The position numbers were made by a program, and so were the translations under genes. This document shows, piece by piece, positions 16,223-24,944 of a stretch of 57,109 nucleotides of DNA. The notes under the pieces are model-generated. The model was not told the origin of the DNA, did no database searches, and saw only the letters and a program-made list of their open reading frames with translations. Position 1 is the first letter of the stretch; the number at the start of each line of letters is the position of its first letter. This DNA comes from JADJOY01 sp046331705 [NCBI: bacterium] (GTDB lineage: Bacteria > JADJOY01), in contig JAXLQJ010000048.1 in assembly GCA_046331705.1 (NCBI GenBank), forward strand, positions 1-57,109. Direction: 5' to 3'.

Positions 16223-17866
16223 ATGAACGACCGCAGCCACGGCGGCTTTCCCGGCACTTCCACGGCTGGCGTCGTCGCGCGACGCCGGTCCGGCAACGGC
16301 GCGCGCATCGCGCTCGCGCTGCTCGCGGCCTGGGCGATGAGCTGCTCGGGAGGCGGATCGAGCGGCTCGGGAGGCTCGGGCGGCGGCGCTCCCCCGCCGG
16401 ACGCCACCGGCGGTGTCGACCACGCGCCCTTTCTCACCGGCGCCCACGTGACGCTCGGGTGCGACGACTGCCACCACGGCAACTACCAATCGATGTCGAG
16501 CGCGTGCGAGAGCTGCCACGCGAGCGCGCGGCCGGCGGGGCATTTCGCCGGCACCTGCGCCTCCTGCCACGACACCTCCGCGTGGGCCAGCGCGGCATTC
16601 GACCACACCGGCGTCACCCAGCCCTGCGCGACCTGCCACGAGAAGGATCGGCCGGCGGGTCACGCCCCCGGCGATTGCTCGAGCTGCCACACCCCCTCGG
16701 GCTGGACGAGCGGCACCTTCGATCATGCGGGCATCACCAAGGATTGCGCTCGTTGCCACGCCGACGATCGGCCCGCCCAGCACTTCCCCGGCGACTGCTC
16801 CACCTGCCACGTCCCCGGATCCTGGACGAGCGGGCAGTTCTCGCACCAGGGCGTCACGAGCGGCTGCGCGTCTTGCCACGAGAGTCAGCGTCCGGCGGGG
16901 CATTTCCCGGGCGATTGCGCGAGCTGTCACACGCCGGGGTCGTGGGCGAATGCGACCTTCGACCATGCCGGGATCACCTCGAGCTGCGCGTCGTGCCACG
17001 AGCCCGATCGACCGGCGGGACACTCGCCCGGCGATTGCGCGAGCTGTCACACGACCACCTCCTGGACGAGCGCGAGCTTCAGTCACGACGGCATCACCTC
17101 GAACTGCGCGTCGTGCCACGAGCAGGACCGGCCGGCGGGACACTCCCCCGGCGACTGCTCGAGCTGCCACACGCCCACCTCGTGGACGAGCGCGAGCTTC
17201 AGTCACGCGGGCATCACCAGCAATTGTGCGAGCTGCCACGAGCCCGATCGGCCCGCGGGCCATTACTCCGGAGATTGCTCGAAGTGCCACACGCCCACCT
17301 CGTGGGCGAACGCCCAGTTCAGCCACGCGGGCATCACCTCGAACTGCGCGAGCTGCCACGAGGCCGATCGCCCGGCTGGCCACTACGCGGGGGATTGCTC
17401 GGGCTGCCACACGCCGAGCGGCTGGGCGAACGCCACGTTCAACCACGCCGGCATCACGTCGAACTGCGCGTCCTGTCACGAGGCGGATCGACCGGCGGGC
17501 CATTACCCCGGCGACTGCTCCAAGTGCCACACGCCCACGTCGTGGCCGAACGCGACCTTCAACCACAGCGGCATCACCACGGGCTGCGCGAGCTGCCACG
17601 CCAGCGACGCGCCGCCCAACCACTACGGCAACACCTGCGAGAGCTGCCACAACACCAACGATTGGGGCGCCGTCGCTCACGACCACACCTTCAAGATCCC
17701 GCACAACGGCTATCGGCAGTGCACGGACTGCCACACGAATTCCAGCAACTACGCGCAGTTCGATTGCATCAACTGCCACAAGCGGACCGGTGCCGAGGTC
17801 CACAAGACCAACGACAACCAGCAGTGCTTGAAGTGCCACCCGACCGGCGAAGAGGGCGACGACTGA
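16223..17866 (+). CDS. 24-heme repeat-built cytochrome lipoprotein
   Basis: 547 residues from the ATG at 16223, preferred over 16199 because GAGAGG lies seven bases upstream. A twin-Arg-like charged N-region leads to the hydrophobic stretch IALALLAAWAMSC, where Cys is a plausible lipidation site, followed by a flexible Gly/Ser-rich linker. I count 24 CXXCH motifs in about 500 residues. Nine consecutive 40-residue units each hold two hemes with consensus F(D/S/N)HAGITSNCASCHExDRPAGH and then GDCSxCHTPTSWxNAT; six further hemes flank them. Each unit also conserves two extra His (FxH and AGH), good candidates for axial ligands. Predicted location is the outer-membrane surface or outer leaflet, as for MtrC/OmcB-type terminal cytochromes. 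It overlaps the barrel gene by one base. Confidence 0.92.
   Translation: MNDRSHGGFPGTSTAGVVARRRSGNGARIALALLAAWAMSCSGGGSSGSGGSGGGAPPPDATGGVDHAPFLTGAHVTLGCDDCHHGNYQSMSSACESCHASARPAGHFAGTCASCHDTSAWASAAFDHTGVTQPCATCHEKDRPAGHAPGDCSSCHTPSGWTSGTFDHAGITKDCARCHADDRPAQHFPGDCSTCHVPGSWTSGQFSHQGVTSGCASCHESQRPAGHFPGDCASCHTPGSWANATFDHAGITSSCASCHEPDRPAGHSPGDCASCHTTTSWTSASFSHDGITSNCASCHEQDRPAGHSPGDCSSCHTPTSWTSASFSHAGITSNCASCHEPDRPAGHYSGDCSKCHTPTSWANAQFSHAGITSNCASCHEADRPAGHYAGDCSGCHTPSGWANATFNHAGITSNCASCHEADRPAGHYPGDCSKCHTPTSWPNATFNHSGITTGCASCHASDAPPNHYGNTCESCHNTNDWGAVAHDHTFKIPHNGYRQCTDCHTNSSNYAQFDCINCHKRTGAEVHKTNDNQQCLKCHPTGEEGDD
16598..17677 (+). repeat. Nine tandem 120-bp coding repeats (two-heme module)
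   Basis: Nine head-to-tail, in-frame units of exactly 120 bp encode the 40-residue two-heme module. The middle units (4 to 8) are most alike; the first two and the last are more diverged, as expected when unequal recombination keeps the centre homogenised. No indels between units were seen. This is coding repetition, not a CRISPR array. Confidence 0.92.
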
Positions 17867-19245
17867 TGTGCGCCCGGCCTTCGGCCGCGATTCGAGCAGC
17901 GCGGCTCGCGCTGGCGATCGGCGTCGCCGCCGTCGCGGCGCGCGCGCAGGCCGCGTCGTTTCGCGGCGTGGTCGCCGCGGAAGGCTACGGGCTCACGTAC
18001 TCGGGCGCCGAGCAGACTTCGGCGTCGTTCGGCTTCGATCTTCGGCTGGACGGCACGAGCATCACGGACCTGGACCTCGCCACCCACGTGGATGGCGAGG
18101 TTCGAATCCCCGCGGACGGCCGCGATCTCTACGATCCGGACGTGCCGTTCTATCGCGTGAGCCGGCTCTCGCTGGGGCTCGATCCCGAGCACGGCTGGGT
18201 GGCGCTCGCCGGGCGCGAGTGGATCGTCGACGTGCCCACCGCCAGCGTGGACGGCGTCACGTTCGGCTATCGCTTCCAGAACTTCCGGCTCGGAGCCTTC
18301 GCCGGCCTCGAGCCCAATCCCTACGATCAGACGATCGACCCGGACTACACGACCGGCGGAGGGTTCGTCGGCTTCGAGGGCGACACCGCGAGCGCTGCCG
18401 CGGGGCTCGCCGTGAGCCTCTTCGACGGCAACGCCGATCGCGAGTCGATCACCGGCCAAGGTCGATGGACGCCGACCCGCGAGCTGAGCACGTTCGCCTC
18501 GCTGCGCCTCGATCTCGCCGTCGCCGACCAGGCCACGCGGCTCGGCTCGCTGGCGCTGGGCGCCGACTGGCGCCCCACCGCGGCGCTGAGCCTGGCCGGG
18601 CACTTCACGAGCTATCGGTTCCTGTTGCGGCCCGAATCGCTCGCCGACGGCGAGCTCGAGCGGATCGCGAACCCCGAGCGCCAATCCATCGATGGACGCG
18701 TGCGCTATCAGCTCTCGTCGAACCTCTACACCCGCGTCCGGCTCGCGTATCGCCTGCGGCAAGCGGTGCCGAGCTACGAGGTGCGCTTGCTTCCCGACGG
18801 CGTCCCCACCGACGGCACCGCCGGCGAGGTGTACGTGGACGACCAAGGCCGCTCGTACGTGCTCGCCGCCACCACCAAGGACGAGAGCTCGTTCGGCGGA
18901 GGCCTCGCGTTCGGCGGGCGAAAGCTCGCGTCGCTGCCCGTCGGCTGGGAGGTGGCCTACACCGGCGTCACCGGGTTCGGCCGCAACGATCACGAGGGCG
19001 CACTGAGCTTCGACTTCGACCTGGCCAGCGCGGGCACGCTCTCGGTGGGTACCGGCGTGGACCTGCGCCAGCGCGACGACACTGGCTCGGACGTGGGTGG
19101 ATTCGCGCGCGCCGCGCTCTTCTGGCTGATCGATCGCGACTGGTTCGCCCTCGGCAGCTACGAGGCCACTCTCGCCGATGGCGACCTCGACCACGCCATC
19201 CTCGCGAAGGTCGGCTACCGGATTCGACCCACCTCCCCGAAGTGA
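17866..19245 (+). CDS. Outer-membrane beta-barrel of a porin-cytochrome conduit
   Basis: 459 residues starting at the ATG that shares one base with the preceding stop (TGATG); GAAGAGGG lies upstream inside the cytochrome gene. A signal peptide (ARLALAIGVAAVAARAQA) is followed by alternating hydrophobic/polar stretches rich in Gly, Tyr, Arg and Asp typical of amphipathic beta-strands, for example YRVSRLSLGLDPEHGWVALAGREW, VTFGYRFQNFRLGAFAGL, LYTRVRLAYRLRQAVPSYEVRL and WFALGSYEATLADGDLDHAILAKVGYRI. No heme motif and no MtrB-type N-terminal CXXC is present. By position between giant cytochromes it is the likely sheath that lets hemes cross the outer membrane. Its size is nearer to Geobacter-type conduit barrels than to the roughly 700-residue MtrB. 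Family membership is inferred from context. Confidence 0.75.
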   Translation: MCARPSAAIRAARLALAIGVAAVAARAQAASFRGVVAAEGYGLTYSGAEQTSASFGFDLRLDGTSITDLDLATHVDGEVRIPADGRDLYDPDVPFYRVSRLSLGLDPEHGWVALAGREWIVDVPTASVDGVTFGYRFQNFRLGAFAGLEPNPYDQTIDPDYTTGGGFVGFEGDTASAAAGLAVSLFDGNADRESITGQGRWTPTRELSTFASLRLDLAVADQATRLGSLALGADWRPTAALSLAGHFTSYRFLLRPESLADGELERIANPERQSIDGRVRYQLSSNLYTRVRLAYRLRQAVPSYEVRLLPDGVPTDGTAGEVYVDDQGRSYVLAATTKDESSFGGGLAFGGRKLASLPVGWEVAYTGVTGFGRNDHEGALSFDFDLASAGTLSVGTGVDLRQRDDTGSDVGGFARAALFWLIDRDWFALGSYEATLADGDLDHAILAKVGYRIRPTSPK

Positions 19246-19290
19246 GCGCGCGATGCTCGCGACCCCTCACGCTCCTCGCGGGCCGGATTC

Positions 19291-20613
19291 GTGATGTCTC
19301 TCGAGACCGTCCTGTTCCTCGCTCTCGCGGCGGCGGTGATCGTTCCGTACCTGCTCGTCGTGAGCCGCCGCGAGCGTCGCGATCGCAGCGCGCTCGAGGA
19401 GGCGCGAAGCGCCGGGCACGAGCCGGCGAGCCTCCACCCGGTCATCGACCCCACGCTCTGCATCGGCACCGCCGCGTGCACCACCGCCTGCCCCGAGGGA
19501 AACGTCCTCGGCGTCATCGACGGCCGCGCGGCGCTGGTGAATCCCAGCCATTGCATCGGCCACGGCGCGTGCCTCGCGTCCTGCCCGGTGGAGGCGATCT
19601 CGCTGGTCTTCGGCACCGCCACCCGCGGCGTCGAGATCCCCCACGTGAAGCCCAACTTCGAGACCAACGTCGAGGGGCTCTACATCGCAGGCGAGCTGGG
19701 CGGCATGGGCCTGATCCGCAACGCGATGACCCAAGGGCGGCAAGCGGTGGAAGGAATCGCCCGCGAGCTCACGGCGCGGGCGAAGAGCGCGGAGCGCTCC
19801 GATCCCGCGCTCCTCGATCTCTTCATCGTCGGCGCCGGCCCCTCCGGGCTCGCCGCGGCGCTGGCGGCGAAGAACGCCGGGCTGCGCTTCGAGATCGTCG
19901 ACCAAGAGCAGGTGGGCGGGAGCGTCTACCACTACCCCCGCAAGAAGCTCGTCGTCACCTCGTCCTTCGAGATTCCCTACTACGGCTGGGTGACGGCGCG
20001 CTCGATCTCGAAGGAGGAGCTGCTCGGGATCTGGCACGAGATCATCCACGCCGCCGGGCTCACGATACACACCGACGAGCGCGTGGACTCGATCCACCGC
20101 GAGGCCGGTCAATTCGCGATCCAGACCTCGCGGCGCAACTACCGCGCACGGCGCGTGCTGCTCGCGATCGGACGGCGCGGCTCACCGCGGAAGCTCGACG
20201 TGCCTGGGGAGGAGGCGCCCCACGTCGCTTACGCGCTCGGCGATCCCGGCGACTACCGCGGCGATCGCGTGCTGGTGGTGGGCGGTGGCAACTCGGCGCT
20301 GGAAGCCGCCGCGGCCCTCGCGGACCCGGCGCTCGCCAACCGAGTCACGCTCTCCTATCGGGGCGAGACGTTCTCGCGGGTCACGGGCACCGTGCGCGCC
20401 CAATTCGACGCGCTGGTCCGGCACGGACGGATCGAGCCCCGCCTTCGTTCGCAGGTCCGCGCGATCCATCCGCGCTCCGTGGAGCTCGCGACCGACCAGC
20501 GCAGCGAGCAACTCCCCGCCGACCGCGTCTTCATCTTCGCGGGCGGCGTGCTCCCCACCGCTTTCCTGCGCGGGCTCGGCGTCCAGGTGGAAACCAAGTT
20601 CGGCAGCGCTTGA
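19291..20613 (+). CDS. Membrane-anchored iron-sulfur flavoprotein oxidoreductase (NAD(P)/FAD)
   Basis: 440 residues from GTG 19291 (ATG at 19294 is equally possible). An N-terminal helix (about 5-25) anchors it with the rest on the cytoplasmic side. A two-cluster ferredoxin-like domain follows: C57IGT60AAC63TTAC67P and C88IGH91GAC94LASC98P. In each, the second Cys of the usual CxxCxxCxxxCP is replaced (Thr60, His91). Then comes PNFETNVEGLYIAGELGGMGLIRNA, which resembles the C-terminal FAD segment of thioredoxin-reductase-like enzymes but sits before the main flavoprotein domain. That domain has a FAD fingerprint (VGAGPSG, 180-186) and a second dinucleotide fingerprint (VLVVGGGNSALEAA). It begins 45 bases after the barrel gene. 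I infer electron input from NAD(P)H into, or output from, the cytochrome chain. Confidence 0.82.
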   Translation: MMSLETVLFLALAAAVIVPYLLVVSRRERRDRSALEEARSAGHEPASLHPVIDPTLCIGTAACTTACPEGNVLGVIDGRAALVNPSHCIGHGACLASCPVEAISLVFGTATRGVEIPHVKPNFETNVEGLYIAGELGGMGLIRNAMTQGRQAVEGIARELTARAKSAERSDPALLDLFIVGAGPSGLAAALAAKNAGLRFEIVDQEQVGGSVYHYPRKKLVVTSSFEIPYYGWVTARSISKEELLGIWHEIIHAAGLTIHTDERVDSIHREAGQFAIQTSRRNYRARRVLLAIGRRGSPRKLDVPGEEAPHVAYALGDPGDYRGDRVLVVGGGNSALEAAAALADPALANRVTLSYRGETFSRVTGTVRAQFDALVRHGRIEPRLRSQVRAIHPRSVELATDQRSEQLPADRVFIFAGGVLPTAFLRGLGVQVETKFGSA

Positions 20614-20799
20614 GCACCCGCGCGGGGCCCGCATCGGCGGCCTCGAGCTGGCCCAGCGCTGCGCCGGCACCTACCTACAAACCCGCGAATCGCGCGCTAT
20701 GCTCGCTGCGCGCGATCGTGCGGCCTTCCAGCCAGTTGCGGAGGCTCGCATCGGCTCCCGCGATTCAGTCTGGGCGCCCTGGCACTCGTTCGATCTTCC

Positions 20800-23700
20800 A
20801 TGCCTCAGCCTCGCGCAATTCACCTATCGACGGCTGTTTCCGTCGCCGGCTCACAGCTGTCGCTGGTCGCAGGCCGCATCCGCGAAGCCCTGAGCGAGCT
20901 CGGCGGTGCGGAGCACATCAGCTGCTGGAGCGACGACGCGATCGTTCCCCAGCTCGAGCCGTTGGCGTCTGTGATCGACATCGATGTGCGGATCGTCCCG
21001 CCGCCGGCTCGCGCCCGGAAGTCCGAGCTCGTCCACCCGCAATCCGCGAGCGGACTTCTATTCGTGTGGGACGGGAGCGTGATCGAACGGGCCGGCTCAG
21101 TCACGTCGGCGCTCTCCCGGCTCGGCATTCCTTACCGGATCGTTCGACCATTCCGATACGACGCATTCATCTCGTATCGTCACGACTTCGCCGACATCCA
21201 GTTTGCGTCGCGATTGCAGCGCATGCTCGAACGGCGACTCCTGCCGTCCGCGTATCGCCGAGGCGGGTGGAAGCACCTCACGGTCTTCCGCGACGACACC
21301 GACCTCGTCGCAGCGACGGATCTCCCCGCTGCGCTCCGCGTCCGTCTGGAAGAAAGCCGGCGATTGATCGTCGTCTGTTCGCCGTCGGTGACGGCGTCCC
21401 GGTGGGTACCGGCCGAGGTGGAGCACTTCGCCGCGTCCCGCGGCGCAGCGAACATCAGCTATCTGCTCGTCGGCCCGGACGCGACTGCGGCCAACAGCGC
21501 GCTCGCCGCGCTGGCCGTGTCGGGCACCGAGCCGCTGGGCATCGATTTCGTCACCGCCGCGCGGAGCGTCACTCGCTGGCAACCAGCGACCCAGACTGCC
21601 ACGCGGGCGAAGGCCCGACTGCTGTCGCATTTCGTCGATCTCGATTACGCAACGCTCGCGCGCCGGGAACGCCTTCGCATCGCCCTAGCGATCCTGCCGA
21701 TTTTCGTCGTGATCGCCGCGATGGTGGAATCGTATGTGTCGTATCGAAATCGACCGCTAGCCTTGCCGTCCGCACGTGCGCTTCCGGAGCACGCTGCGGT
21801 CCAGCGAGTAGAGGCGACTCCACAACAACCCTATCCATCCGACCTAGCAATCGAACTGCCAGGTTATGTGATCGCCAGCGCCGGCACGCGCGCCGTCACG
21901 GCGCACCGCAATCGACTCGCGGTCTGGGATCGGGGCCGCAAGGTCCAGGAACATGACCAGCACGGCCAGATCGTCTACGGCCTCGACATCGAGCCCGGCG
22001 GGCGCTTCATCGTTTCCGCGGCCGAGGACGGCGCCGTACTGGTGACGGACACGCTCATCAATGCGACTGTCGCCAGTTTCCCACACGACCTGCAGGAAGT
22101 GTTCTATCGCGCGTCGTTCTGCCCTGACGACAGAGACACCGTGGTCGTCGCCGGTTGTCACGGAATCGATGCCGCACGCTCCGCGGCGCTCGGGAAGTCA
22201 CCCTCCTCCGAAGGCCTCGGTCTCGCCGTCGCCGAATGGAACTGGCGACTGGGACTGGCACGAGCCGCGACAGTAATCCCTGCCGACGCGGCGGCCGTCG
22301 ACGCCCTCAGTGCACGCTGTCGGGGCACGCAAGCCATGAACGACGTGCTGGATTTGCGATGCGACCCTCGAAACATCGAGGTGCTGTTCGGATCTCAACG
22401 GTTCACAGTGCCGCGCGGCGGGGCCGCCATGCCCGTCGCGGTGCCGCTCGTGCGCATCCCAGACGAAGACGAGCACTCGATCCGCATGGGCCGAGACGGA
22501 ATCGCGGTAGCCTCCGGGAGCCACATTGAGGTGCAATCAGGCTCGGAGACGCCTCGATGGCGCGATGATCTGGCCGCGAACCTCCGGGTGGTCGCTCTCG
22601 ATTCCGACGCGGCGGGTCGCAATCTCTTTGCGGCATTCGACACCGGCGATCCGAACCAACCGGGCGCCATTCGCCACTATCGATTCGAGGAGGCGAGGAA
22701 CGCGCGGCTGTGCAATGTCGCCGCGATCGGAGGTCCGCTTTCCCTGGACTACGACGAACGCTCCGGCACCGTGGCTGTCGGCGCCGGCGAGCGCAGTGCG
22801 CTCGCGTACGACTTCCGCAACTGCCACACCGATCCAGGCGATCCTGCCTGGGTGGCCCCGCGCGCGACGATGGACATGCTCTACGCGGCCGCCGTGGCTG
22901 CCGATGGCACACGGCTCGCGGTCGGCGGAGTCGACGGAAGCCTCTGGCTCTTCGATCTCGATGCGCTTGAGTTGCTTCAGCGCATCTCGAGTCGCCAGAC
23001 GTCAGCACGCTTCGGAGATCGTCGGATCGTCGCGCTCGACTTCAGCCAGCGAGCAGAGCGCGTCGCGGCCGTCAGCCAAGCCGACCGCAAGATCCGCGTG
23101 TGGGATCTGACGCGGGGGATCCCACCTCAGTCGTGGGCTTTCGACGGCGTTCGAGGCGCCGCCTCGGGGCGTCGCACCTACCGACGTCTCGGCAACCTCG
23201 ATGTTGCGATCAGTCCGGACGGATCGATCGTGGCGGCGGGGGACGACCTCGGCTGCGTGCACGTGTGCCAGATCGAAAGTGGCGCATGTCGCAGCATGGC
23301 GGCGTCGGGAAAGTTCGCAGGCCAGGTGTCGTGCGACGAGATGTTGGCTGAAGTACCCGAAGGAAGCGATCTGATCGCCGGCGTTGGCTTCCTCGATGAT
23401 CACCATCTCGTGACCTCAGGACACGACGGTCGCTTCCGTCGCTGGCGCGTGACCCACGACGTCGGTAAGCAGTTGACGGCCGAGCTCGAATCGTCGAGCC
23501 GATCGCTGACGGATGACGAGCCCGCCCGCGTCGGCTCGACGCCTGCTTCATCGATGCTGGGTGAGCTCAGCGTGTGGCGAGCGCAAGGGGAAGACGCGAT
23601 GGTCGCCACGTCGCGGTCGAACGGCGACGTGCTCGTGTGGGCGGGCAAAGGCGAACCGACTCGAGTCGGAGTCGCTGGCGAGGTTTCGGGATCGGTCGGC

Positions 23701-24138
23701 TTTATGCCCTCGGAGGCGGGCCCGCTAGTGGTCGCCGCTGGGCGCCACGGGACGGTGCGGCTCTGGCCGTTGGGCGGCCGACTCTCCCAGGGCTTCGCCG
23801 CTGCCGCGCTTCGACCGATCTTCACGTCCTACGGCAGTCAGACGATCAAGGGGATCGCCGCCATCGAGAGAGGTGGGCTCATTGCTTGGCTCACGCGTGG
23901 AACCGTCAACTTCGGTCGCGTCGGATTGAGCCTGCCTGCGCTCCAGCTGCACCTGCTCACCACGGGGGAATGGCTCTTCGTGGCGGAGGACGGGCACTGG
24001 TTCGGAGATGCGAGAGCCGAAACGCGATCTGAGCTCAAGATCGGCACGCGGCCCCATACCGCAACCGATACGCTCGAAGACGCGGATTCGGTGCGGCGCG
24101 GCTGGCGATCGTTTCGTCAGGCGGAGTCGATCAACTGA
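20800..24138 (+). CDS. SLOG-like/TIR/transmembrane/WD40 protein
   Basis: A 1112-residue multidomain protein. Residues 1-115 look like a Rossmann-type domain ending in GLLFVWDG...TSALSRLGIPYRIV, resembling SLOG nucleotide-sensor domains (low certainty). Residues 120-230 form a TIR domain: YDAFISYRHDFAD (120-132), VFRDDTDLVAATDLP, LIVVCSPSVTASRWVPAEVEHF. W202xxxE206 matches the WxxxE holding the catalytic Glu of TIR NADases (SARM1 W638/E642), so enzymatic competence is plausible. One membrane helix follows (about 292-314). The remaining roughly 780 residues contain degenerate WD40 blades (for example RIVALDFS...KIRVWDLTRG; HHLVTSGHDGRFRRWRV; GPLVVAAGRHGTVRLWPLGG). Its GC content and codon use are visibly lower than its neighbours, suggesting transfer. 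It stands alone with no obvious partner. A conflict/immune-type signalling role is inferred from domain biology. Confidence 0.85.
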   Translation: MPQPRAIHLSTAVSVAGSQLSLVAGRIREALSELGGAEHISCWSDDAIVPQLEPLASVIDIDVRIVPPPARARKSELVHPQSASGLLFVWDGSVIERAGSVTSALSRLGIPYRIVRPFRYDAFISYRHDFADIQFASRLQRMLERRLLPSAYRRGGWKHLTVFRDDTDLVAATDLPAALRVRLEESRRLIVVCSPSVTASRWVPAEVEHFAASRGAANISYLLVGPDATAANSALAALAVSGTEPLGIDFVTAARSVTRWQPATQTATRAKARLLSHFVDLDYATLARRERLRIALAILPIFVVIAAMVESYVSYRNRPLALPSARALPEHAAVQRVEATPQQPYPSDLAIELPGYVIASAGTRAVTAHRNRLAVWDRGRKVQEHDQHGQIVYGLDIEPGGRFIVSAAEDGAVLVTDTLINATVASFPHDLQEVFYRASFCPDDRDTVVVAGCHGIDAARSAALGKSPSSEGLGLAVAEWNWRLGLARAATVIPADAAAVDALSARCRGTQAMNDVLDLRCDPRNIEVLFGSQRFTVPRGGAAMPVAVPLVRIPDEDEHSIRMGRDGIAVASGSHIEVQSGSETPRWRDDLAANLRVVALDSDAAGRNLFAAFDTGDPNQPGAIRHYRFEEARNARLCNVAAIGGPLSLDYDERSGTVAVGAGERSALAYDFRNCHTDPGDPAWVAPRATMDMLYAAAVAADGTRLAVGGVDGSLWLFDLDALELLQRISSRQTSARFGDRRIVALDFSQRAERVAAVSQADRKIRVWDLTRGIPPQSWAFDGVRGAASGRRTYRRLGNLDVAISPDGSIVAAGDDLGCVHVCQIESGACRSMAASGKFAGQVSCDEMLAEVPEGSDLIAGVGFLDDHHLVTSGHDGRFRRWRVTHDVGKQLTAELESSSRSLTDDEPARVGSTPASSMLGELSVWRAQGEDAMVATSRSNGDVLVWAGKGEPTRVGVAGEVSGSVGFMPSEAGPLVVAAGRHGTVRLWPLGGRLSQGFAAAALRPIFTSYGSQTIKGIAAIERGGLIAWLTRGTVNFGRVGLSLPALQLHLLTTGEWLFVAEDGHWFGDARAETRSELKIGTRPHTATDTLEDADSVRRGWRSFRQAESIN

Positions 24139-24266
24139 CGCCACGCGCTGCTGCCGCAGCGTGCCGGCGGGCCGCGCCAGATGGCTCGCTCAGGACTCCA
24201 CGCTGACGAAACGCTGACGCTCGCACGCTACACATTGCGAGTGTCAACCCAACGAGAAGCGACACC

Positions 24267-24944
24267 ATGACCGAGCACGACGAGCTCGACCGACTCACCC
24301 TGGGGCCGATCCAAAACCCCGTGCGCGCGCTGCTTCACGGCACGGCGGCGCTGCTCGCGATCGCGGGCACGGTCGCGCTCTGGCACGTGGCCGCCGGTTC
24401 GGGCGCGGTGCGCTGGGCGCTCGCGGCCTTCGGCGCCAGCGCGGTGGCGCTCTTCTCGGTGAGCTCGCTCTACCACGGCGGCGACTGGCGGCCCGACGCG
24501 AAGAAGCGCCTGCAGCGCGTCGATCACTCGATGATCTACGTGCTCATCGCGGGGACCTACACGCCCTTCGCCGCGGTCGCGCTCGAGGGCTGGATGCGTG
24601 CAGCCGTGCTCGCGGGGGTTTGGTCGATCACCGCCGTGGGGGTCGCGCAGAAGGCGTTCTTCCCTGCGGTGCGGACGCGCTGGTCCGTGGCGCTCCAGCT
24701 CTTCCAGGGATGGCTCATCGTGCCGTGCTTGGTGCCGCTCGCCCATCACGTGCCTGCGCCGGCGCTGGCGCTGCTCGTGGGCGGCGGGATCGCGTACACG
24801 TTCGGCGCGCTCTGCTACGTGTCGCAACGGCCGCGGCTCTGGCCAGCGGTGTTTTCGTACCACGAGGTATTCCACGTGTGCGTGGTGCTTGCCGCGTCGC
24901 TCCACTACACGGCGGCGCTGCGTTACGTGGCCCTCGCCGGCTGA
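24267..24944 (+). CDS. Hemolysin III / PAQR-like seven-helix membrane protein
   Basis: 225 residues with seven hydrophobic helices and the family's conserved metal-site motifs: SSLYHGG (about 70-76) in helix 2, DHSMIYVLIAGTYTPF (about 88-103), and YHEVFHVCVVLAASLHY near the C-terminus, supplying the Ser/His/Asp/His set of the HlyIII/PAQR (ceramidase-like) superfamily. Bacterial members are often annotated as haemolysins but are probably integral-membrane hydrolases or stress-related proteins; the substrate is unknown. It appears to be a single-gene unit, with 128 bases upstream and 309 downstream free of genes. Confidence 0.92.
   Translation: MTEHDELDRLTLGPIQNPVRALLHGTAALLAIAGTVALWHVAAGSGAVRWALAAFGASAVALFSVSSLYHGGDWRPDAKKRLQRVDHSMIYVLIAGTYTPFAAVALEGWMRAAVLAGVWSITAVGVAQKAFFPAVRTRWSVALQLFQGWLIVPCLVPLAHHVPAPALALLVGGGIAYTFGALCYVSQRPRLWPAVFSYHEVFHVCVVLAASLHYTAALRYVALAG

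Noticed and set aside
16598-17677. Regular repeats resembling a CRISPR array
   Set aside because: The period is 120 bp with whole units conserved, no unique spacers, and the repeats encode CXXCH heme motifs in frame.
16459-17865. Long in-frame extension upstream of the barrel start
   Set aside because: It is a shadow frame of the cytochrome repeats; the ATG at 17866 is directly followed by a proper signal peptide.
17868-21956. A 1362-codon plus-strand open frame
   Set aside because: It runs through the barrel, flavoprotein and TIR genes in another frame, is Arg/Pro-rich and matches no family; it is a GC-bias artefact.
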